DNA of 64,000 bases from Sulfobacillus sp. (GTDB lineage: Bacteria; Bacillota; Sulfobacillia; Sulfobacillales; Sulfobacillaceae): NCBI GenBank assembly GCA_027309085.1, contig DAIDDL010000015.1:18348-82347 (forward strand), written 5' to 3'. The position numbers and the translations under genes are program-made. How positions within the stretch are numbered: position 1 is the stretch's first letter; every line of letters begins with the position of its first letter. The notes under the pieces are model-generated. The model had not been told where the DNA came from. It made no database searches and worked only from the letters and a program-made list of their open reading frames with translations. Shown piece by piece: positions 29,530-38,648 of this stretch.

Positions 29530-31404
29530 CTACTCCACTGGATCGGGAGATTTGACCAGATAGGCTGAAGGTTCGTCATGATCGTAGCGGTAGAATCCCC
29601 GGACCACCTCGACCTCCCCGTCAAAGTTGTCATCGGGCGGCGGGGATGTGGTGAGCCACTCCAAAGTCCGGGCATGCCACGGATTCTCAGGGGACTTCGG
29701 CCCCTTCGTCCATGCCCACAGAATGTGGATAGCTGTCGCAATGAAACCTGCCCCCAGAAAGAACGCGAACAGTGACACGGAGTAGTTCAGCGGCTTCAAG
29801 TACGGGGGGTAGACGGGCACCCACCGGTTCATGCCGTCCAGTCCCAATAGAAACATCTGGCCAAATGTCCCGTTGAACCCGATGAACACCCACAGCGCCA
29901 GCCATTTTCCCCAAGTCTCATTGAACATGCGCCCGGACATCTTCGGCAGCCAGTAATACATGGCAGCCATCCACGTGAACACCATGCCGCCGATAATGGT
30001 GTAGTGGAAATGCGCGATAACGAAAAAGGTGTCATGCACTTGCAGATTGATGGGCGGGTCGGCCAGGTAGACCCCAGTCAACCCGCCGATGGTGAAGTTG
30101 AACAAGGACATCAGCACCAGCAAGGTGGGGGTGGTCAGACGCAGCCGCGCCCGCCAGAGTGTGCCGATGGCGGCCATGAACGAAAATCCCGTAGGAATCG
30201 AAATCATCTCGCTGAAAAACGAAAAGGGAAACATCTCACTGTTGCGCATATTGGTGAAGATGTGATGCGCCCACACCAGCCCACTCAGCATCATGACGAA
30301 AATCAGGCCGATAATGGCCCAATCGCGGGCAAAGAGATTTTTCTGCGCCATCACCGGAATGATCTCATTCCAGAGCGCGAACGCCGGCAGGACAATGATA
30401 TACACTTCGGGATGCCCGAAGAGCCAGAACATGCTCAGATAGGTCAGCGGGCTGCCCATGGCATCGAAGAAGTGAAAGGGAATCAGTTTGTCCAAAAGCG
30501 CCATCACAAAGGTCATTTCAATTTCCGGCTGCCAGATCAGGTTCAAGAGGGACACGGTCAGGATGCCCCAGACGAACAGCGGCAGACGCGCCCATGTCAT
30601 CCCTTTGGCGCGGTGAAAGATAATCGTCGCAGCGAGATTGAGAGATGCCAAAATCGTGGACAGGGTCATAGCGAAGACGCCCAGATAGTAAAACACGATC
30701 CCTCCGGGGTCTTGGCTCGCCAAGGGCTCATAGCCGCGCCACCCTGTGTCCCAATAGCCCAGCAAGGGGCTGGCGATAAGCGTCAGGGCCCCCGCCGGCA
30801 ACAGCCAGTGGCCTAGTCCGGACAGACGGGAAAAGACGGTCTCCTTGGCCCCGATCATCAGAGGCACAAAATAGTTTCCCAACCCCGATATCAGCACGAC
30901 GGTACCGACCCCGAACATCATTAGAGATCCGTGGATCCCTACCGCTGTCAGGTACTGCCCCGCGTAGGTAAAGAAATGCATCGATGGCTGCATGAGCTCG
31001 TAGCGCATGGCCATGGCGATCATCCCGCCCACAAAGAAAATGGAACTAGACGTAAAGAGATACTGGATCCCGATCACTTTGTGGTTCGTGCTCAGCCCGA
31101 AGTATTTCCGCCAATCTTTGGGCTCGACCCAGGTGCTGGGCGACCCGAACAGCGGAAGGATCATTTCCTCGTAGCCCCCCACGCCCATCAGCCAGCCGAC
31201 CACAGCCCCCGCCCAACCCATCACCTCTGACGGCTCTGTCACCAGAGGGTGTCCGCGGAAGGGGTCCACCGCCACCGTGAGCAGGTCGAGAACGACAAAG
31301 CCAATGGTGGCCCAGATGACCCCGCGAAAGAGGGGCGCGATATGCATCACTTTGGTCTGCGGATTGTTGCGCGCTTCCGCCTGTGTCATTTGCTGTTCCA
31401 TCAA
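29530..31404 (-). CDS. Haem-copper oxidase subunit I
   Basis: 624 aa. The binuclear-centre ligands are visible: GHPEVYIIVLP (CuB His and cross-linked Tyr), VWAHHIFTNM (two CuB His), and FFVIAHFHYTII (haem ligands). It reduces oxygen to water and pumps protons. HPEVY points to an A-type enzyme. About 110 residues with two hydrophobic segments precede the usual first helix (NHKVIGIQYLF), an N-terminal extension. Encoded between the subunit II and III genes. Confidence 0.93.
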   Translation of the reverse strand: MMEQQMTQAEARNNPQTKVMHIAPLFRGVIWATIGFVVLDLLTVAVDPFRGHPLVTEPSEVMGWAGAVVGWLMGVGGYEEMILPLFGSPSTWVEPKDWRKYFGLSTNHKVIGIQYLFTSSSIFFVGGMIAMAMRYELMQPSMHFFTYAGQYLTAVGIHGSLMMFGVGTVVLISGLGNYFVPLMIGAKETVFSRLSGLGHWLLPAGALTLIASPLLGYWDTGWRGYEPLASQDPGGIVFYYLGVFAMTLSTILASLNLAATIIFHRAKGMTWARLPLFVWGILTVSLLNLIWQPEIEMTFVMALLDKLIPFHFFDAMGSPLTYLSMFWLFGHPEVYIIVLPAFALWNEIIPVMAQKNLFARDWAIIGLIFVMMLSGLVWAHHIFTNMRNSEMFPFSFFSEMISIPTGFSFMAAIGTLWRARLRLTTPTLLVLMSLFNFTIGGLTGVYLADPPINLQVHDTFFVIAHFHYTIIGGMVFTWMAAMYYWLPKMSGRMFNETWGKWLALWVFIGFNGTFGQMFLLGLDGMNRWVPVYPPYLKPLNYSVSLFAFFLGAGFIATAIHILWAWTKGPKSPENPWHARTLEWLTTSPPPDDNFDGEVEVVRGFYRYDHDEPSAYLVKSPDPVE

Positions 31405-31437
31405 TCAACCTCCTAGGACCTTGCATTGCCAGCCGGG

Positions 31438-32256
31438 TTACGCGCCGCCCGCTGCGGCCTGCAGTTTTTTCTGATACGCAATCCACCGGGCGAACTGCGG
31501 GGCAGTGACAACCGAGACCGGGGATTCCATATACGGGTGGCCGGGTCCGCAGACTTCGGCGCACTGCACCCGCACCAGCGGATTGGTGTGGAAATTGGCC
31601 ACGTGGTTGGGAATCAGAAACAGGCTGCGGGTTTCTCCGGGAATCACATCCTCTTTGATCCCAAACGCCGGGATCCAGAAGCTGTGAATCACTCCCGCAT
31701 AGACGTCGTAGGTGTGAAAAGGGTCGTAGGAGCGGAGAAAAAACTCCACAGGACGGTTGACGGGCAGTTCCATTTCATCCAGCCCCTCTGCATTGACCGC
31801 CTGGGTAATGCCGTACTGAGGGTAGTTGAACATCCATTCCCACTGCCGGGCCGTGACGTTCACAATCAGCGGGTGCTGTGCTTTCTCCTGCCGCCAGTTG
31901 GTAAACATCGCCTCGAGGTCCACCGCTGTGGGATGGAGCCAGAACATGATGTTCAGAGCAAAGCTGGCGCCGACCCAGATGAAGATATACCAGCGGTTGC
32001 GCATCGCCTGCACCAAGCTGGGCTTCGGCTCGTTGTCCGGAGCCCGGAAGCGGACCAGCGAAAACACCGTGATCAGCACAATGAAGATAAAAATGGGCAT
32101 CAGCCAAGAAGACAGGAAATTGAACGCGCTCAAGGCCAAGCTGCCCTGATTAGAAATCGTGTAGTAAAACGAATGGGCCCGGTTGGCCCGGAACACCCAT
32201 TCGGCAAGGGCCGTCAACACAGCCCAGACAACTCCGAAGACCACTATGTTTCCCAT
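31438..32256 (-). CDS. Haem-copper oxidase subunit II with CuA site
   Basis: 272 aa. Two N-terminal membrane helices precede a cupredoxin domain. The CuA ligands are complete: IHSFWIPAFG supplies one His, and CAEVCGPGHPYM gives C-x3-C-x3-H-x2-M. It accepts electrons from a soluble or lipid-anchored carrier and passes them to subunit I. Located directly upstream of the subunit I gene. Confidence 0.92.
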   Translation of the reverse strand: MGNIVVFGVVWAVLTALAEWVFRANRAHSFYYTISNQGSLALSAFNFLSSWLMPIFIFIVLITVFSLVRFRAPDNEPKPSLVQAMRNRWYIFIWVGASFALNIMFWLHPTAVDLEAMFTNWRQEKAQHPLIVNVTARQWEWMFNYPQYGITQAVNAEGLDEMELPVNRPVEFFLRSYDPFHTYDVYAGVIHSFWIPAFGIKEDVIPGETRSLFLIPNHVANFHTNPLVRVQCAEVCGPGHPYMESPVSVVTAPQFARWIAYQKKLQAAAGGA

Positions 32257-32298
32257 GCAAATCCTCCCTTCTCTTCGCGGGCCAGCCAGCGTTGGCCC

Positions 32299-32937
32299 TT
32301 ACGCCGGCAGGATATTGATCATGCCCTGCATGCCGGCGCGATAGTGAATGAACTCCTGCACAAAGCAGCCGTAGTGCCAGATTCCCGGTTTATTGGGCAC
32401 AGTGAAGGAGAGTTTGATGCTGCCGTTGGGTTGGATGGTGGGGCTGAAATCGCCGCCGGACTGAATTTGGTAGGGGCCTTTGGGTCCCACATACGTGACA
32501 TGGGCGGTATTCGGCACGAAATTGTCGATTTTATACGGGTCGCTTAAGGTCACATCCACGTCCTTCCAGAAATCAATGGCCCAGGCATCGGCACTCAATT
32601 CCCCAAATGCCTGAAAAAAATCCATGTTCAGGTGGCGCCCAATTGTCCACTCGTGCCAGTGCGTATGGCTCTGGTTCTGCAGTGTCACCTCCAGCTTGTC
32701 CCCCACCCGCCAGGTCATGTAATTAGGCACAAAATAGTAGTCAAACTGATAGAGATTAATCTTCCCGCTGCTGACCGGAGACCCGAAGACATCGCGGGCC
32801 AAACTGACAATGGCCGGCTTCTCGAACAGGGCCACCAGCGACGCGGCCGCCAGGCCGGCGCCGCCCCAGAGCAGCTGCCGGCGGCTCCAGGACTGTTCAA
32901 TAATCCCTGCGGGTTCATGCGGCTGACTCATTTTCAT
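32299..32937 (-). CDS. Tat-exported cupredoxin (blue-copper-like) of the oxidase operon
   Basis: 212 aa. The N terminus has a twin-arginine-like SRRQLLWGG followed by a hydrophobic stretch. The C-terminal motif WHYGCFVQEFIHYRAGM gives C-x6-H-x4-M. With a His from NQSHTHWHEW this fits a type 1 copper site. It probably carries electrons to the oxidase outside the membrane, as sulfocyanin or rusticyanin does in acidophiles. A nitrosocyanin-like protein is an alternative. Start at 32937 or the Met two codons later. Confidence 0.75.
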   Translation of the reverse strand: MKMSQPHEPAGIIEQSWSRRQLLWGGAGLAAASLVALFEKPAIVSLARDVFGSPVSSGKINLYQFDYYFVPNYMTWRVGDKLEVTLQNQSHTHWHEWTIGRHLNMDFFQAFGELSADAWAIDFWKDVDVTLSDPYKIDNFVPNTAHVTYVGPKGPYQIQSGGDFSPTIQPNGSIKLSFTVPNKPGIWHYGCFVQEFIHYRAGMQGMINILPA

Positions 32938-32970
32938 CCCTTCCTTTACCGCTCAGAAATCCTTGCCGTC

Positions 32971-33258
32971 CTACCGCAGCTTGACAATAGAGACGGTTCG
33001 GTCAGTCTGCGGGTTGACCGCCACCCGGAACAGATGTCCCCGGTGTGCCACGGTGGTGTTGAGAACCCGCACCCCGTCAGCGGTCCCTCCGCTAAGGGCC
33101 ACAACACGGCCCCCGCCTACGGCAAACACCGCGGCACTGTCGGCCCGCACGATAATTTTGGATTCCGCGTGGGCACCGAATCCTGCCGCCTGCACTCCGC
33201 TCGTAGCCAGGAGCATAGCGGCCAAAGCCCACCAGATGGCCGCCAGCGCGCCGCGCAT
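32971..33258 (-). CDS. Small secreted protein of the oxidase operon
   Basis: 95 aa from ATG at 33258 after a GAGAGGG ribosome-binding site; in-frame starts further upstream (33282, 33363) are possible. A signal peptide (about residues 1-28, ending VQAAG) precedes a beta-rich sequence with SKIIVRADSAAVFAVGGG. No family was recognised. It is the first gene of the apparent oxidase operon, followed by the cupredoxin. Confidence 0.65.
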   Translation of the reverse strand: MRGALAAIWWALAAMLLATSGVQAAGFGAHAESKIIVRADSAAVFAVGGGRVVALSGGTADGVRVLNTTVAHRGHLFRVAVNPQTDRTVSIVKLR

Positions 33259-33386
33259 TCTTAACATCCCTCTCAATAACATCTCCTGCCTTTTTTCTGC
33301 TATCACTGTAGTGCTCGAGCCCTGATTCGCACCGCTCCGGTGTGGTATGTGTTTTTTTGCCATCTTCTATACTTTCTGTGGGGCAT

Positions 33387-33416
33387 AAAAAAAACACCGC
33401 GCAGTGACGCGCGGTG
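33387..33416 (-). terminator. Intrinsic terminator of the methyltransferase gene
   Basis: Minus strand CACCGCGCG / CGCGCGGTG-type stem (33416-33395) followed by eight T residues (33394-33387). It lies 15 nt beyond the methyltransferase stop. Confidence 0.88.
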
Positions 33417-33431
33417 CTAGCCTTGTGGTCC

Positions 33432-34265
33432 CTATTGGGAAATGCGCGCCATCCGGCGGCGGGTTATCGCGACCGCGTCAGGATTGAGATCGCCCAGATA
33501 TACCGGACGCCCCTGGCTCCATGCCGCCTCCCCTGCCGTGCCCGAGCCAGCCATGAAATCGGCCACCCACTGCCCAGGCGCCGTGAAAAGTTCCACCACC
33601 CGGTTGAGCAAAGCCCGCGGCTTCTGTGTCGGGTATCCTGTCCGCTCCTTGGCGGATATGCCAATAATCGGCATATCCCAGACGCTGTCGATGGCGCGTC
33701 CTTGCGCCACAGCCTCGTCCACATAAATCCGGTAGGCATGCGACTGCCCCCGGCCCTTATGCCCCCACACCCATTCCCGGCCGTCTTCATCGACCTGCAG
33801 CTGTTGCCGTTTCATGCGCAAGTAGTGCTCGCGGTCCCACGGCTCTGACACCGCGTGCATCCGGGAGGCACTGCTCCGGGCCCACACCAGCAGCACATCG
33901 TGCTTTCTGTTGATATGCAGGTCCGCGGGCTGCCGGCGCCCCGTATAGTGCCAGATGATCTCGTTGCGGAAGTTCTCATACCCGAAGATGCTGTCCCCGA
34001 GCACCTTGATATAATGGCTCGCATGATAATCGCAATGCAGCACAAAAAAACCGGAAGGAGAAATTAAAGGCAGAATGGACACGATATAAGCACGGATAAA
34101 TTCGAGATACGACGGGAGTGTAGCCCAGCGGTCCATAAATTCCCCGGCATCAGCCCGCTGAACTTTTCCGGAGAAAAACGGAGGGTCAGTATAGACGAGC
34201 TGGAGCTGTTCCTGAAATCCCAAGCGCGTCAGCAGCCGGACCTGGTCCGCCACGGGCGCCCGCAT
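33432..34265 (-). CDS. Site-specific DNA methyltransferase, beta-class (N4/N6)
   Basis: 277 aa from ATG at 34265. The frame is open to 34457, but that stretch overlaps the divergent DUF202 gene and lacks methyltransferase features. The catalytic motif TDPPF comes before the AdoMet motif DFMAGSGTAGEAA, the order that defines beta-class amino-methyltransferases. HYTGRRQPADLH and TGYPTQKP are also typical. No restriction enzyme gene is nearby, so it looks like an orphan modification enzyme. The recognition sequence cannot be predicted. Confidence 0.85.
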   Translation of the reverse strand: MRAPVADQVRLLTRLGFQEQLQLVYTDPPFFSGKVQRADAGEFMDRWATLPSYLEFIRAYIVSILPLISPSGFFVLHCDYHASHYIKVLGDSIFGYENFRNEIIWHYTGRRQPADLHINRKHDVLLVWARSSASRMHAVSEPWDREHYLRMKRQQLQVDEDGREWVWGHKGRGQSHAYRIYVDEAVAQGRAIDSVWDMPIIGISAKERTGYPTQKPRALLNRVVELFTAPGQWVADFMAGSGTAGEAAWSQGRPVYLGDLNPDAVAITRRRMARISQ

Positions 34266-34286
34266 GATGAGATAGGGCACGGGATT

Positions 34287-34658
34287 GTGCAGAGAGGAGA
34301 ATACGTCATCGCGAATAAACCGGATCCGCGAGAGATTTTGGCGAATGAACGAGCCTTTTTGTCGTGGCTGCGCACAGGAATATCTTTGATGGCATTCGGC
34401 TTTGTGGTATCGAAATTTGACTTGTTTTTGCAAATTACCGCTCACCGTCCTGTCCAAAATGGAGCGTTGGGCTTGGCTTTAGTTGCTGGGGGTGTTATTA
34501 TCATGGGCCTGGCCACGTGGCAATATCACCGCAACTATTATCGTATCCAGCGCGGTGAAACTCTTGAGGATATGAAGTTTTCTTTGCTAACGGGCTTTAT
34601 TTTAGTGGCCATCGGAATCGCTGTTTTTGTGTATCTCCTTGGAACATCTGGGTCGTGA
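34287..34658 (+). CDS. DUF202-family membrane protein
   Basis: About 117-123 aa. NKPDPREILANERAFLSWLR followed by three membrane helices matches DUF202 (YidH-like) proteins of unknown function. The in-frame GTG at 34287 precedes the AGGAG at 34295-34299, which cannot serve it. That site is 8 nt before an in-frame ATC at 34308, where the protein would begin as family members do. Divergent from the methyltransferase gene. Confidence 0.8.
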   Translation: MQRGEYVIANKPDPREILANERAFLSWLRTGISLMAFGFVVSKFDLFLQITAHRPVQNGALGLALVAGGVIIMGLATWQYHRNYYRIQRGETLEDMKFSLLTGFILVAIGIAVFVYLLGTSGS

Positions 34659-34666
34659 CACAAAAA

Positions 34667-34742
<76 letters not shown>

Positions 34743-34744
34743 AT

Positions 34745-34821
<77 letters not shown>

Positions 34822-34822
34822 G

Positions 34823-34908
34823 TGGTGGATGGGGTTGGATTCGAACCAACGTAGGCGTTAGCCAGCGGTTTTACAGACCGCCCCCTTTAGCCTCTCGGGC
34901 ACCCATCC
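34823..34908 (-). tRNA. tRNA-Tyr (anticodon GTA)
   Basis: 86 nt with long variable arm. Acceptor GGATGGG/CCCATCC, anticodon stem-loop GCGGT-CTGTAAA-ACCGC, T-arm GGTTCGAATCC, encoded CCA. First gene of the Tyr-fMet-Thr cluster. Confidence 0.95.
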
Positions 34909-34990
34909 TTAATTGGTCCTCCCAGACCGATTAGAGAAATTCAACCCACATTTGCATGCTGGGTGCTTCCCTCAATCGGACCGCTTAGTT

Positions 34991-35019
34991 ATTATAACGG
35001 CACACCCGGGAAAACACAA
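34991..35019 (-). promoter_or_regulatory. Promoter of the tRNA-Tyr/fMet/Thr cluster
   Basis: TTGTGT (35019-35014), 17-nt spacer, TATAAT (34996-34991) on the minus strand. A second TATAAT preceded by TGC lies at 35051-35046 and could be a tandem extended -10 promoter. Confidence 0.75.
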
Positions 35020-35051
35020 CCCCATTTTTCATTGACAGCGAGATAATTATA

Positions 35052-35482
35052 GCAAAGACTCCACCAGATCTGAGCCGGTGATGCGTCAACGACCCCGCCC
35101 TGAGAAGACTTCAGGCCGGAGCTCAGTCATGGCCTAACACCTGGCCAAACGTCCTGATAATCACGGTCTGGATCACCGGTTGCGTCATTTGTGGGTGTCA
35201 TCCCTGGCATGCGACGACCTTCTGCCGGGGAAGCGCTTGTGCCGGCGTCAAAGGTGAGTTCCATCGCACAAGACCCCTGAGCCTCACGAAGCATCATGGC
35301 GTTGCGTTTCTCCCGTGCGGCTCTCCACGGGCTAGCGCCAAGGTATTCCCCGCACCGTAGTTGATGAAAAATGCTGCCGGGGACAGATCGAAATTCACGG
35401 GAAAGTGGCGGCAGGCCGCAGTTTGGTTTATCATGAAAGTCAACACGCAAGGAACGAAGCGAACCGCAGTGGGGGACACGAC
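35052..35482. other. Gap between tRNA cluster and winged-helix gene
   Basis: About 430 nt. Open frames exist on both strands, but none has a family signature or a convincing ribosome-binding site. I see no integrase or att-like repeat of the tRNA ends. Confidence 0.4.
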
Positions 35483-35776
35483 ATGTCTGATTGGACTTTT
35501 CTTACAAATCACAGCCAGGTCTTGCTTTGCATTTCCCGCAACTGCGGCAAAGAACGCTTAACCGCTAGGGAAATCGCAGCGATGGTGGGGATAACCGAGC
35601 GGGCGGTCCAAAGGATTCTAGAAGATCTTGAGAATGCCGGCTATATCAGCAGATTTCGGGATGGACGAAATAACCGTTATGAAATTCACCCAGAACTTCC
35701 TATGCGTCACCCTGCACAGCAGGGGCGCGCCATTAGTGACCTTCTTGCATTGCTCGGACAGACTGATAGGCCCTAA
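35483..35776 (+). CDS. Winged-helix transcriptional regulator
   Basis: 97 aa from ATG at 35483, preceded by GGGGG. Residues about 22-65 form a winged helix-turn-helix (LTAREIAAMVGITERAVQRI, DLENAGYISRFRDGRNNRYE), similar to MarR/ArsR-like or phage-type regulators. The short tail has no visible ligand domain. Its target is unknown; a palindromic promoter lies just downstream at 35818-35846. Confidence 0.8.
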   Translation: MSDWTFLTNHSQVLLCISRNCGKERLTAREIAAMVGITERAVQRILEDLENAGYISRFRDGRNNRYEIHPELPMRHPAQQGRAISDLLALLGQTDRP

Positions 35777-35817
35777 AACCACCCTCTCTTTAAATCATCC
35801 TTGAGGTATTTTTCCTC

Positions 35818-35846
35818 TTGACACCAGACATATATATCGTGATATT
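35818..35846 (+). promoter_or_regulatory. Promoter with overlapping dyad
   Basis: TTGACA (35818-35823), 17 nt, GATATT (35841-35846), with TATTAT just beyond as an alternative -10. A perfect dyad ATATC-GT-GATAT (35834-35845) overlaps spacer and -10, so a repressor site is plausible. The next plus-strand gene starts about 270 nt later. Confidence 0.5.
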
Positions 35847-36122
35847 ATTATCGCGCATTTCAAGCTTGTACCGCTGTGCGGTTGGCAACAGCATGATGCA
35901 CAGAGTTCTTCAAAGCACACTCCATGTCAAAAACGGATGATGGCAGTTCGGGCCGTTGTCGGCAGGAACAGGAGTGCATTGGCCCTCGTCCCAAGTCAAC
36001 ACACGCGACTGTTGCGTAGAATAGCCGCCACGATGTGGCCTATGTGCTTCGACAACTAGTGAACAACCGGTGAATCGGGACTTTTGCCGTCAACGCTGCA
36101 ATCGAATTGGAGGATATGCTGT
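35847..36122 (+). other. Long untranslated stretch before the histidine phosphatase
   Basis: About 275 nt with no supported gene. If the promoter at 35818 drives the phosphatase, this is its 5' leader. I recognise no riboswitch class in it. Confidence 0.4.
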
Positions 36123-36731
36123 ATGACGATGTTCTATGTTATCCGTCATGGAGAAACTGAATGGAATGGCCATGGCAACCGCTATTGCGGCCGCACGGAT
36201 CTGCCTCTCACTACCGTTGGCAAATTACAGGCAGCCCGCCTGGGAGACGCCCTGGCAGCCATGCGTTTTGATGCCGCATTGGTGTCTCCGCTGCAGCGCG
36301 CGCAGCACACCGCTTTAGGGATCACCCAGCGTTTGGGCATTGAAATGCAGACAGATTCCCGGTTAAGCGAGATAGATTTTGGGGACTGGGAAGGATTAAC
36401 CCAGCAGGAAATCGAACACCATTTCGCTCAGCAATGGAAAGCTTGGCTTCACGACCCGGCCCACGTCAAGGCGGGAGGGTCCGGAGAGTCGGCAAGGGAC
36501 GTCGTTGCCCGGATCCAGAGCGTCTTTGTAGAGAACAGCCGCGACAACGGCGAGTCAGTGATGGTGGTGTCGCATAATACCGCCATCCGGCTGTTCATTG
36601 CCGGAACACTGGGAATGCCTCTTACCCACTACCGCAAATTGGAATTCAACAATGCCGGAATATGTATGGTGGAGATGAAAAGCGCGGCAGACTTCAAATG
36701 GCAACTTGGAGGCTATATGCCCACACCGTAG
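36123..36731 (+). CDS. Histidine phosphatase family protein (phosphoglycerate mutase-like)
   Basis: 202 aa from ATG at 36123, 9 nt after GGAGG. The catalytic RHGETEWN motif is at residues about 8-15, followed by GRTDLPLTTVGKLQA. The second catalytic His lies in VMVVSHNTAIRLF. Members dephosphorylate small phosphometabolites (cobalamin pathway, sugar phosphates, nucleotides); the substrate is not predictable here. No cobalamin genes are adjacent. Confidence 0.88.
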   Translation: MTMFYVIRHGETEWNGHGNRYCGRTDLPLTTVGKLQAARLGDALAAMRFDAALVSPLQRAQHTALGITQRLGIEMQTDSRLSEIDFGDWEGLTQQEIEHHFAQQWKAWLHDPAHVKAGGSGESARDVVARIQSVFVENSRDNGESVMVVSHNTAIRLFIAGTLGMPLTHYRKLEFNNAGICMVEMKSAADFKWQLGGYMPTP

Positions 36732-36984
36732 TAGACTGAGAACAACTTGTCCAGAATCGATCCGCTCCACCGCGGCTGGCAGTGCCCGGCCGCGCTCACC
36801 TTAGCTGCGGCCTCTAATCCTGAAACATGGAGCCCGCCAATGGCTGTGACGGCCTCGCTTGCCAGTTCCGCGGGCAATGCCTTAGGCGTGCAATCGAGCA
36901 ACCAGCCTATCCTAACGGGGAAAACATGGTCCGCAGCAAGAGCGGGCATACTGGGTCCATGCCGAGGATATGGAGGGGTCACAC

Positions 36985-38108
36985 ATGGCGCAACAGCCAC
37001 GGACTTTGGGCAACTGCCTTCTCTTGACCGTGCTGATGGTTTCCACGGGATGCGGCTGGTTCAGGGCGAATCCGGAATCAGGACGCGCCATTGCGCTTCC
37101 GGCCCTATCCGCACGCATGAAAGGCATGACGGAGGCAGGCTACACCCCGAGCGTATTCAATTCTCCGGCCGTAACCAATTCCATCATGCACCAGGACGGT
37201 GTGACTTGGCTGGCTAAAATACGAATGCCTCGACCGCCATCTTTCCGAGTTCCAAGAAAACCCCCACCGATGCCAGTGTCACGCGGCTGATTCAGTTGGC
37301 TCACCATGAGGGCATGCGCGTCTTCTTAAATCCATTCGTCAACTCTCTTCAAGGAAGCGGGTGGCAGGCGCTGTTCCATCCCGCCTCGGTTTCTGCGTGG
37401 TTTAAGAGTTTTGATGCCTATACCGCCCACTACGCCAAGTTGGCTCAAGCCGACCATGCCGACCTCTTCTCCATTGGCGACGAATTTGACTCCCTGGATA
37501 CGGTCCCTGCCTATAAGCCCTATTGGGTCCATGCCATTCAAATTGCCCGGAAGTACTATCATGGTCCGATCACTTATGGGGCCGACTACCCTAATTACCA
37601 ACAGGTCACCTTTTGGGCGCAACTCGACGACGTCGGAATTGACGCCTACTTCCCGCTGAGCCAATCCCCCAATCCCACGGTAGACCTTTTGACGGCCAGT
37701 TGGAACAGCCTGGCCGACCAAATCCAGTCGTGGCGTCAATCCACCGGTCTTTCCCAGAAGCCCTTTCTCATCACAGAACTCGGGTATCCTTCAGAAAACG
37801 GGGCAGCGGCCACTCCGGGCTCATGGTACCCGAATGAAGCGGTGAATCTGAAACTCCAGCAACAGTTGTACCAAGCCACCTTTGACAGCATCTGGAAACG
37901 TCCATGGGTGAAGGGCATCATGTGGTTCTGGTGGGCTAATCCCTCCAATCCAAACTGGCAGGGCGGGCCGAAGGACAACGGCTACACCTTGCGGGGAAAA
38001 CCGGCAGAATCTGTGCTCAAAGACATTTTCACTGCCCCGCACCCAATCATCTCTGCGAAGAGCCATGCGCCTGACACAAGACACCCTGACATGTTTTCTG
38101 ATGCCTAA
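36985..38108 (+). pseudogene. Lipoprotein glycoside hydrolase (clan GH-A-like), frameshifted
   Basis: From ATG at 36985 (GGAGGGG ribosome-binding site) a lipoprotein signal with lipobox STGC is read. It continues to DGVTWLA at 37215. There the frame breaks in an A4 run (37216-37219), and the following frame continues NTNASTAIFPSSKKTP into a 270-residue TIM-barrel domain. Candidate catalytic acids are in SIGDEFDSLD and ITELGYPS. GH113-like mannanase is one possibility. One extra A would restore a protein of about 373 aa, so it is either a recent pseudogene or a sequencing or slippage event. Confidence 0.75.
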
Positions 38109-38609
38109 ATCATTACCTGAATTCGTGCTGGGCCATCCCAACAAGGGCCTGTGCAGGCATCCCGTTTCCACCCGGATGAATCGTCCCGAGTCCAGTTTAC
38201 GCGGATCTTTCGCATCGGGTTCTTTGGGGCGATTGGGCATTCTGAAACCTATTAAAAAGTTCATTGTCTTGCGGCAGCACAGATCTCATAGGATTCCGCC
38301 GCTGAAGGGCTGTTCTCGCATTATTAAGAATGGATCCATGAAAGAGAGCCGCGTCTTTCACTGGGTGACGACGGCAGGGATCGCGGGGTGCCATGCAGTG
38401 CTTTAATGCTGGTGAATCTGGTTGTGCTGATGAAGCCAGGAGTTCAAGTATAGGGGAGTCTTGAGCAGAGCGCAGTCGGCGCTACTCGTTCTATTTGTTC
38501 GCTTGATTCGCCCGCGAGGAGTGGGGATGGAGATGCGATGAAACACTCGGGATTTCGCTGCGAACCCCCATTCGTGGGGATAGAAGCCATTTCGTGGTCT
38601 TGCTGGCAA
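38109..38609. other. Gap without recognised gene
   Basis: About 500 nt between the glycosidase and the tRNA-Thr terminator. Short open frames on both strands lack family features or good ribosome-binding sites. Confidence 0.45.
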
Positions 38610-38610
38610 C

Positions 38611-38634
38611 AAAAAACCCGCAATCGCTTGCAGG
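38611..38634 (-). terminator. Terminator of tRNA-Thr(TGT)
   Basis: Minus strand CCTGCAA-GCGA-TTGCGGG (38634-38617) followed by TTTTTT (38616-38611), 15 nt beyond the tRNA 3' end. Confidence 0.88.
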
Positions 38635-38648
38635 ATAAAGGTTTCGGG

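Noticed and set aside
35032..35037. TTGACA on the plus strand after the tRNA promoter
   Set aside because: No -10 box at 16-19 nt downstream on that strand.
35127..35450. 107-aa minus-strand frame upstream of the winged-helix gene
   Set aside because: No recognisable motif, no ribosome-binding site, and unbalanced composition.
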